From Lantana camara (Eukaryota > Streptophyta > Magnoliopsida > Lamiales > Verbenaceae): a DNA stretch of 64,000 bases. The DNA lies in the NCBI GenBank assembly GCA_037501455.1, contig CM074858.1, positions 15,178,501-15,242,500 of the forward strand. Reading direction: 5' to 3'. Below are positions 56,581-64,000 of the stretch, one piece after another. Positions within the stretch are counted from its first letter, which is position 1. The number at the start of each line of letters is the position of its first letter. The notes under the pieces are model-generated. The model was not told the origin of the DNA. It saw only the letters and a program-made list of their open reading frames with translations, and ran no database searches. A program made the translations under genes and the position numbers.

Positions 56581-57805
56581 TTGGCGATATTATAAGATTT
56601 CTTAAAGATGGCGTTTGTCCCACTGACAAGGTGGAGGCACGGAAGGTCAGAAACAAGGCCCCTCGTTTTTCTCTGGACTCCGAGGGGAGATTATTCAAGA
56701 AGTCTTTTTAGGGCCCGCCACTGAGATGTCTAAGGCCCTCGCAAGCCAGAGAGACGCTCGAACATATTCACAATGGAAGCTGTGGAAATCATTCAGGAGG
56801 GCGTGTCCTTGCAAAGAAAATCCTGAGGAGTGGGTTTTATTGGCCCACAGTTCTCCAAGACGCCATTGAGTTTTCCAAAAAATATCCCAAGTGTCAATTT
56901 CACTCCAACCTCCCTCAAATGCCAGCTGCTCAGATGACCCCGATAGATGTCTCTTGGCCCTTTGACCAGTGGGGGACAGATATTGTAGGCCCCTTGCCCA
57001 TGGCGGTTGGACAGAAGAAATTCGTCATCTTAGCCGTCGATTATTTTACCAAGTGGGCCGAGGCCGAGGCCGTGGAAAAGATCACCTTCAGGGTGGTGAG
57101 GGACTTCATATGGAAAAACATTATTTGGAGATATGGCATACCGAGGGTGCTTATTTCAGATAATGGGCCCCAGTTCATAGCAACTGACACACGAGAATGG
57201 TGTTCAGAGTTAGGAATTGAGCAACGATTTACTTCCGTGGGTCATCCCCAAGCCAATGGACAAGCGGAAGCCACTAATAGGTCATTTTGCAGCATCTGAA
57301 AACCATGCTTGAAAGCAAGAAGAGTGAATGGGCAGAGGAATTGCAAGGAGCCCTATGGGCTTATCGTACTACTCCACGAGCGGCTACCGGCGAGACACCT
57401 TTCGCGCTCGTATATGGGTCAGAAGCAATGGTACCTGCAGAGATTGCACAAGAATCCGCTCGGGTAGCATACTTTGAACCGAAAGCCAACGAGGAGAGCA
57501 GAGCACTAGAATTGGATCTCTTGGAAGGAAAAAGGGATAAAGTATGGGCACTTATCCATCAATACAAAGCATCTGTCGCTCGACAATACAACAAAAGAGT
57601 AAAGGAAAGAACTTTCCAGTTGGTGGACTTAGTCCTGAAGAAAGTGGAAGTCTCAAAGCATGTGGGCAAGCTAGATCCCAACTGGGAAGGTCCGTTCAAA
57701 GTTATACAAATACGGACAAACAACACATATACGTTCGAATCTCTGCACGGCGAGCGTCTCCCACGCCCTTGGAATATGTGTAACCTCAGGAGGTTTTTTG
57801 TTTAA
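56581..57805 (+). pseudogene. Tat-type integrase
   Basis: The zinc module is degraded (one Cys appears as Tyr in KYPKCQFHS near 56880). The catalytic core is open at 56919-57299: W-G-T-D-I-V-G-P-L (first Asp near 56978), L-I-S-D-N-G-P-Q-F (second near 57160) and N-G-Q-A-E-A-T-N-R (Glu near 57268), so all three residues are present. A frameshift at about 57287-57299 leads to the C-terminal part (57287-57805: LWAYRTTPR, GETPFALVYG, GPFKVIQI), ending N-L-R-R-F-F-V before TAA. Confidence 0.83.
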
Positions 57806-58250
57806 GTTAATTTTGTAAAAGCCCACGATGAAGCATGATGTATTTGCTCTTTTTCCAAAAAATTATAAAAGTTGTTTTACTTATTTATCCAATCTAAGTA
57901 TGCAGGCTATTGAAAGTTCTCTCTCGGGATTCCAAGCCCAAGTTGCATGAACTTCCCCTTGTTTTAAGAATCGCATGATCTCACGAGCTTGCTTATTCAG
58001 CGCCCCCAAATTCCATTCCACGCGCACGAGTATCCAAGTAGGCCCGGATAGCCTTTACTGTTGGCACCCAGCGCTCGAAAACGGGACTCATTGCACAAAC
58101 TTGGTCAATTGGCAATAGAAGATCAAGGGTCCAATGGCCTGTCCCCTCAAACCAGCACAATTGCATTTTGTAAAAAGAGAAGCTTTCTGGACAATTTCAG
58201 CCCCCCAGATGGGATCCTTGGGTTAACCAGAGACACCACAAAAAAACAAA
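57806..58250 (+). other. Tat 3' untranslated region, proximal part
   Basis: No coding region seen on either strand. It separates integrase from the 90-bp tandem repeats. Confidence 0.5.
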
Positions 58251-58610
58251 ATTTTCACAAGTCTTGAACGAGGGCAACCTCCCATTAAGACCCTCGTGAC
58301 TACTCAAGACTTAGTAAAATTTTCCAAGCCATTCAAACAAAATTTTCACAAGTCTTGAACGAGGGCAACCTCCCAATAAGACCCTCGTAATTACTCAAGA
58401 CTTAGTAGAATTGTCCAAACTTTTCAAGCAAATTTTCACAAATCTTGAACGAGGGCAACCCCGCAGTAAGACCCTCGTGATTACTCAAGACTTAGCGAAA
58501 TCTTCCAAAGCGTTTAATTAAATTTACACAAGTCATGAACGAGAGCAGACTCCAAATAAAACCCTCGTAATTACTCAAGACTTAGCTAAACTTTACATAT
58601 TTTACCTAGC
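58251..58610 (+). repeat. four tandem 90-bp repeats, each a two-part hairpin
   Basis: Repeat starts lie at about 58251, 58342, 58432 and 58522 (periods 91, 90, 90). In repeats 1 and 2, AAGTCTTGA pairs with TCAAGACTT and, inside it, ACGAGGG pairs with CCCTCGT. Repeat 3 has one stem mismatch; repeat 4 has two. Tandem repeats in the 3' untranslated region of Tat-type elements are a known class of satellite precursors. Confidence 0.82.
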
Positions 58611-58906
58611 ATGTTACTCAGAATCTTAGCATTATAAGATTTTGTTACAACAAGCGCAAAGTAAAATATCGTGATCAAATAATGCAAGGATAAAAGAAGA
58701 CGCTATTGTGAAAGAAGAGATCTTCATTGATTAAGCTTTCATTAAAGCTACAAAATAAGGGCACATGGGCCCTCAGAATTCTTACAAAAATTGAAAACTA
58801 AGTTAGAAGAGATGGAAGTTTCAACATGAGCAAATTAAGGAGAACATCAAGCAAGAGGAGCAACGTCTTCGTCCAAGACCACTAGAACATTTTGAGCCGC
58901 AAGATC

Positions 58907-61849
58907 TTACACTGGGGCCGCTGGCTCTTGCGCTTGAGGAACTTGTTCATCTTGGTTCTGGGCGGCTGGTGGTGGAATAGGGTCGTTCAGAATTTGAGCA
59001 TTGGGAGAAGGAGCCGGCTCATTCTGAATTGGGGCGTCCGGAGGGACACTTTGGTTCTGAGCATTGGTGGTAAGGGCATTTTCTTGACGCTCGTTTTCCT
59101 GAGGGCTTTCAGGGGCAACGATTGTAGATATGGCTCCCTCGTTTTTCCCCTCCTGAGGCTCCTCTTCCACCGGATGAGAGGCCATATACTCATCCTGAGC
59201 GAGTTCAACCAGAAAGTTATATCCTGGCTCAGCAATGGTGGCCTCAGGATCCTCTTCCGTTTTATCTACCGCCTCGCAACGCTAGTTCAATCTCAACCCC
59301 ATGTCAGTCCGTCCTCGATCGGTGGCCTCCCCTAATCCTTTGTGGATCATTTGCTCAATAGCCAGGTTAAAGACTTTTTGAGCCTCATCAAAGCAGTGAA
59401 GGGAGGCAGTGAAGAAGAAGGCCATACTATGGAGAAACTTGATGAGGGCCTCCTTATTTGCCCTCTCCAGGCGCTCGGGCAGTGCCGCCATCAGGTCAGC
59501 ATACTTCTTCTCCGCCTCATTGGACCGCGTGACCCATCCATTCCTATCCTCCATCAGCTTCTTGAAATTTTTGTTGAGGTTATTATGGTCCGAGCGATAC
59601 TTTTTCTTGGAAGCCTCGCACTTCTTCAGATCATCCTCTAATTTCTTGGCATAGGCCTCCAGCTTCTTATGTTCCGTTCTGAGGGAGAGGAACTTGGCTT
59701 TCTCCACATCCAACTCTTCTTGAATTTGAGTCAGATCGTTCGAGTGTGCCATCTTCTTGTACTTTGCTTTGCGCTCAGAATAGACCGTCGCTCGCATTTG
59801 AATGTTCTTGGCCCTCGACAACACTTGCTGTGTTTTCGAAAAAAAGAAGGAAGAAACAGGAAGAATTGACTCTTATTACTTGTCAGCAGAAAATGAATAG
59901 CAAAAGAAAATAAGGAACAAGTCCAATACTTAAAATATTTTTGAAGAGTTAAGGGGCTTACAAAAATGAGGGCATGCATCATGTCGGCGGCCACCCTCTC
60001 TGTGTTCTGGGAAAACAAGGCCCGGTGGTCCCCAAAAAACTGAACCCGCTCATAGAGGCCCTCGATAATCATGCAGAAAGGCGGTTAGGAACCCAGCAAA
60101 ACGGGACCCCCTTCTGGGGTGCGATCAATGCTCCTATCCCCCAAGCACTGAAAGTCCCACAGATGGTCTTCCTCAGACGAGGAGGTCTCACCGTCTCCCC
60201 TCGTACCCTCGGCAACCTGCTTCCCCTTGCCCAGAATGGGAATGTTGTCGGGCATTCTCTTCCTCTTCCTGGAGGCGCTGGAGGTGTCCCCATGGGATCC
60301 TCTGATGGTCACGCTCGTCTGAGGCCTCGGTGGATTAGCGGATGGAGGCGTAGCTCCCCTCGCATTGGGAGCATCAGTTGGACGGACGATTACCCTCGTC
60401 TCCGCGTTCAAAGCCCTTGGGTCTCCTCGGCCTTGGGGTGGTGGGGCCGTGCTGGAGCTTGCCCCTTGGGAGCCTCCACGACCGTCACCACTGCCAGCCG
60501 CCCTTCCAGCCCCTCGCTCACAAGGGTTCACCTGGTTTCCTTGATTGCCCTGGCGACGGCTGCTTATGCCATTGGCCACATTTCTCATATTTGCACCTAC
60601 CATGATAATAACAACGCCTGAAAAAAAGAAGACAAGAAAACGAGGGTTAGTGTCCGTACCAAAAGTTCTCTACAAGGTCAAACAGTTAGTATCCCTAACT
60701 AGAGTTAGTCCCTAGAAGCTAACCATCTCTCTCCAAATCACGAGCGGGAGAATTTCTGATAAAGTGGGGGTCATTGGCGATTCCGCAAAGAAACATGACT
60801 TCCACATCATCAGTCAAGTCCTTTGCTTTGATTAGCCAACCCTCATCCCTCATGGCACCAGTAAGGTCTTTGGGCCAGTTCTCCGGAAAGGTATGGGACA
60901 AACGGTGCCTAACTAAGGGACCCTCCCCATGTGAAATCCACTCTCTGGGTACCCCAAAATCTTCACCATCGGGAGCCCTCACGAAAAAGAACTTCTTTTT
61001 CCACTCAACGCTATGGGTTGTGGGAGAGTCTATCAGTTTCAAACCGGATTTAGCTTGGATATAGACAAAGCCCGCCCTCGGTGACGAACGGGGCCAGCGG
61101 ACGACTTGGAAAAGGGCGTTGAAATTCCGAAATGAGGGTTAGTGCTTGGAACAGGCCATGAGAATTACAAAAACGGTTATCAAAGATAAACCGTTGGGTA
61201 AAATTTGGGTGGGGCACAGGTTAAGATCATTTAAGATGTTGGCTACAGGCTCAGGTATTGGGAATCTCAATCCTCCGAAAGTTATGGAATCTAAATACAC
61301 AGTCATCTCTCCGGGAGGGGGATTATTTGCTCGCTCGTGCTCCTCAGGGATTTTCCATTGATAGCGCTCGTCCCAGTATATGGTGGCCAGCATAGATATA
61401 ATCTCCCCTCGCGTAATGGTGCTCTGGATCTCATCAGGAGGAACCTCCATCGCTTGCATGCCTAAGCCCTCACCCTCGTTGGCCCCTTTGGCATTTTTTG
61501 TTTTTCTGGGCTTTTGAGATTGCTTTCTTTTGCCCTTGGCAGGGGATCTCTCCGAGGGCCCCGCTTCTTCTTCAGGTTCAGGGACCGGAGCAGCGACGGC
61601 CACGATCATAGTATGGCGGTGGGGATGAGTCGCCCTCTCCGTCAATGGTAATACCTCTCCTTGCCTTTCCACCTCGAGCACCATATTCATTTCATCAAAT
61701 AGGTGTTCAACACCGTCTGGGTTTCTTTCATCCATGGCCATGACGGCAGCATCTAGTTCCTCATCCCTAGGGGAAACCGGTTGAGATGAACTCTGGGTGG
61801 CCATCTCCTCAACCTCTCGGGTAAATTCTTCTACATGATCTCTTGCCAT
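58907..61849 (-). pseudogene. antisense three-exon gene of the Tat element ('putative gypsy type transposon' family), with three in-frame stops
   Basis: Minus-strand exons 61849-60724, 60617-59962 and 59827-58907 join in frame (1126 + 656 + 921 nt = 901 codons). Introns have good signals: G/GTTAGC...TTTTTTTCAG and TTT/GTAAGC...AACACAG. Three single-codon stops interrupt it: TAA 61139-61141, TAA 60085-60087 and TAG 59282-59284. The N-terminal exon has an acidic leader and a basic KGKRKQSQKPRK stretch. Then comes a globular part (GEMTVYLDSITFGGLRFPIPEP, LNDLNLCPTQILPNGL; SVEWKKKFFFVR) that I recognise as the Pfam Transposase_28 type found in plant gypsy elements. Exon 2 is a low-complexity Arg/Gly/Ser linker. 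Exon 3 has a long coiled coil (about 59760-59460) and a Pro/Gln/Asn-rich repeat tail (NAQNQ, NAQIL, PAAQNQ). Function unknown. Confidence 0.8.
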
Positions 61850-62135
61850 GGCTACTATGGAATCTGGAAGGAATACGGGGATTTTGGAGACGGAGGATGT
61901 TCAGAGAAATCTGGGATTTCTGGAGAAGGTGGGGCTTGAGGAATTACTCAATTCCTAGGTGATTACTAGGGTTAGAAGGCAAAAGTTAGTAATAATACAG
62001 AAATGTTACCTTAAGAGATTTCTGGAAAATTTTGTGATTGTTTGGAAGATTGCCGAGTTTGCTCTGAAGAATTTGTGCACAGGAGGATTCTGAGTTTTGG
62101 TTCCCGTAAAGGAGAATGAAATGGAACAAAACCCT

Positions 62136-62143
62136 TATTTATA
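62136..62143 (-). promoter_or_regulatory. candidate TATA box for the antisense gene
   Basis: On the minus strand the sequence reads CCCTATAAATAAGGG, about 290 nt upstream of the antisense ATG at 61849, leaving room for a 5' UTR of about 260 nt. It lies inside the element, outside the LTR, so the antisense gene has its own promoter candidate. Confidence 0.55.
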
Positions 62144-62452
62144 GGGTATGATTTGGGGCATTAAATTCAAAAGTGCAATCATTTCCCGCCTAGGTAACCA
62201 CCCACTTTAGTGAACCGTCTCCCCAGATCCCCAGAATCACGCGCCGTTTTCTAGAAAGTCTCACCCACTCTCCTTCTAGCATTTAATGAGAGATGACGTT
62301 GGCCGTCAGTTGATGCGATAGCAATTAATGCTTGATCAGAAGAGAATTCTGCCGCACATCATCTCCTCCCACGAGCGCGACCCTCGGAGTTTAAACATAT
62401 TCAAAATTCTACAGCCTCTACCATCGGAGACTGCAGAATTTGGGGGGCCAAA
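62144..62452. other. region between antisense promoter and 3' LTR, ending in the polypurine tract
   Basis: Non-coding. The last 13 bases (62440-62452, TTGGGGGGCCAAA) are the probable polypurine tract directly before the LTR start TGATGAGG. Confidence 0.65.
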
Positions 62453-63274
62453 TGATGAGGATAAAATACGCTTGACTCTCGTTTCGACACGTGGCATGGT
62501 TAATGCGTGACATGTGGACACACCGGACAACAAGCGTCCCGGACTTCCACCAGCCCATGATCCCCCCCTGCACTCTGCACCGAGTGTCTCAGGGCTTTAA
62601 ATCGAGTGACAGCCTCGCTCTGACCAAGAATGCCTTCATGACCCTGAGGAAGGCATTTAACGAGCGCTGCGCCCTCGTACAACAATAGAACAAACGGTCC
62701 CTTGCACCCTCGTTGCGCTGCTTGGACGCTGATCCTCATGCTGATCCCCCCTAGTCCATCAGACCTAGTTGGCACGAGCGTGCTTCTCGCCCTCGTTACC
62801 AACCCCCAAAACGGCTCTCTGACATCCGTACCTTCCCGCACACCTGACTCTACTGCCAACACTAACTTTTACCAACTTTTGCAGGAGATTCCTCCTAGGA
62901 TTCTCCTCGTTGCGACACGTGTTAGGGCAGCATTAGGACAGGACCACATGAGGCAAATTACCAAGGGGTCCCTGATCCTCAACTATAAATATGGTAATTC
63001 ATCTTCATCCCTGTAAACATTCCTCACCGCTGCAACTCCATACTTTAGCTTACATTTCCTCTTTCAGACCACCGTCTGACTTGAGCGTCAGAGAGCCAAA
63101 TTGGGAATCAGCCCCAGTTCCCCTAGCTTGGCCTTCTGACTTCTTTTATGTTTGTCCTAGCAGGTAGAGCCCAGAAGCTTTTCCGGTGACTAGCTTGAGC
63201 TTAATCCCTGTTTCCCCACCTCTACAAAATAGAAAGTGATGAGAGTTTGACCCTTGCATAATTAGACACCATCA
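62453..63274 (+). repeat. 3' LTR of the Tat-type element (822 bp)
   Basis: TGATGAGG...CACCATCA, matching the 5' LTR with many substitutions and small indels (for example an extra block GTTAGGGCA near 62920). Contains TATAAATA at 62984-62991. Confidence 0.88.
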
Positions 63275-63807
63275 AACTCGAACTTTTTTAATTCGAATTC
63301 GAACTTTAACCAGCTCGATTCGATTAGCTCGTGAACCGGCTGGATTCGTGAACATCCCTAGTCCATACTAAGAAAATCTAGTGGCTGTAATTTGTTCATA
63401 CTAATTAGAACTCATTCTTACAGAATTATGAGAATATCAATGGCCAATCTCACAGAAATATGTGAGATTTTTTTCTCACAGAATTAATTATCTTCTCTGG
63501 TTTATATAAAGTAGAATTTCAATTATTAATATTATTATAAAGACTTATAAATTTAGAACTTTAAGAATATAAGGCAATATTTAATCGAAAGGATTAGCAT
63601 TCTTGTAAAATTTATTTAAAAAAACTAATGAAAAGAAAATATAATCACTAATTTTCATGCGAAAAATCTAAAGTAAATAAAAAATTTATGGCAAAATTAT
63701 TTTTCTAACTGGTACGAACAACAAAGAAAGATTGAAAAAATTAAGTGGCAAAGTAATTTTTTTTTCAAGGGGTGAGGATTAATCGTAAATCTAGATTAAT
63801 TATCTAT
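63275..63807. other. resumed insertion-site sequence and AT-rich DNA
   Basis: 63275 to about 63356 continues the TTCGAA/GCTCGA-rich repeat seen left of 40813, ending near GTGAACATCCCTA, a plausible transposon end. The rest is AT-rich with no gene seen. Confidence 0.5.
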
Positions 63808-63808
63808 A

Positions 63809-63854
<46 letters not shown>
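63808..63854. repeat. TTA/ATT trinucleotide microsatellite
   Basis: About 14-15 uninterrupted ATT units. The repeat ends where TGAGACGCCCC begins. Confidence 0.95.
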
Positions 63855-64000
63855 GAGACGCCCCATTTCTAACATGCTTGGGCCACAGCCCACCTGCGAA
63901 CGAATCCATTGAATCGGAGGGCCAAGAGTATTTGGGCCAATCCACAGGAGTAAGTCCACTAGAAAGGCCCACCTTCATGAATCTCCAGCAGGAACGCAGA
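63854..64000 (+). other. possible start of another gypsy LTR (cut by window end)
   Basis: TGAGACGCCCCATTTC resembles the chromovirus LTR start TGTGACGCCCCGATAATTC and begins with TG directly after a microsatellite. The remaining 147 bp are GC-richer (TTGGGCCACAGCCC). Only the first bases support this, so confidence is low. Confidence 0.3.

Larger units (their letters stand above)
40814..63274 (+). mobile_element. Tat-type Ty3/gypsy retrotransposon, with a nested chromovirus in gag
   Basis: LTRs at 40814-41628 and 62453-63274 (TGATGAGG...CACCATCA). The internal order is leader, gag, protease, RT, RNase H, a second (archaeal-type) RNase H, integrase, a tandem-repeat region and an antisense gene. 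The second RNase H and the long 3' region with an antisense ORF are known Tat-lineage features. Flanking 5-bp sequences are GACTC and AACTC, a target duplication with one mismatch. Without the 10-kb insertion the element is about 12.4 kb. LTRs differ at about 20 positions in the first 290 bp, so it is clearly older than the nested element. Confidence 0.88.

Overview
This is nuclear DNA of a flowering plant, most likely a eudicot. It is AT-rich and has canonical plant GT-AG introns, a REM-type two-B3-domain transcription factor gene, and long stretches of nested LTR retrotransposons of known plant lineages (Athila-type, Tat-type and chromodomain-bearing Ty3/gypsy, plus two Ty1/copia elements). 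No bacterial operons, rRNA genes, CRISPR arrays or functional tRNA genes were found. The only convincing host protein gene is the B3 gene at 39135-40137; nearly everything else is mobile DNA in various states of decay.

Layout. 1-3264: truncated Athila-type gypsy pol with gag remnants. 3265-4885: unassigned non-coding DNA. 4886-25191: a head-to-tail array of a non-coding LTR retrotransposon with a 6.07-kb period. It reads as four LTRs (the first 5'-truncated, the others about 3.51 kb) alternating with three 2.56-kb internal regions, each with a primer-binding site, a polypurine tract and an array of twelve hairpins whose arms co-vary. 25195-31384: a decayed copia element on the minus strand. 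31385-33590: a copia fragment on the plus strand. 33591-39134: intergenic DNA with a MULE-like terminal-inverted-repeat element (34450-36030) that contains a second one (34862-35185) and a SINE-like insertion. 39135-40137: the B3 gene. 40814-63274: a Tat-type gypsy element carrying an antisense three-exon gene between integrase and the 3' LTR. Inside its gag sits an essentially complete chromodomain gypsy element (41758-51782) with 2.6-kb LTRs and a perfect AGATG target-site duplication. 63275-64000: the resumed host sequence, a TTA microsatellite and a possible start of another LTR.

How the parts relate. The chromodomain element and the 6-kb array element share the LTR 3' end and the leader with its initiator-Met-tRNA-type PBS, so the array element is probably a non-autonomous relative that could have used such an element's proteins in trans. 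The Tat element's plus-strand LTR promoter and its internal minus-strand TATA box face each other, so overlapping transcripts are possible. Several elements have damage at catalytic positions: the Athila protease, copia protease, copia RT, chromovirus protease and chromovirus RT.

The most unusual structures are the covarying hairpin arrays in the 6-kb element (8842-9216, 14912-15286, 20982-21356), the LTR-sharing tandem array that carries them, and the antisense gene of the Tat element, which remains readable over about 900 codons with only three in-frame stops.
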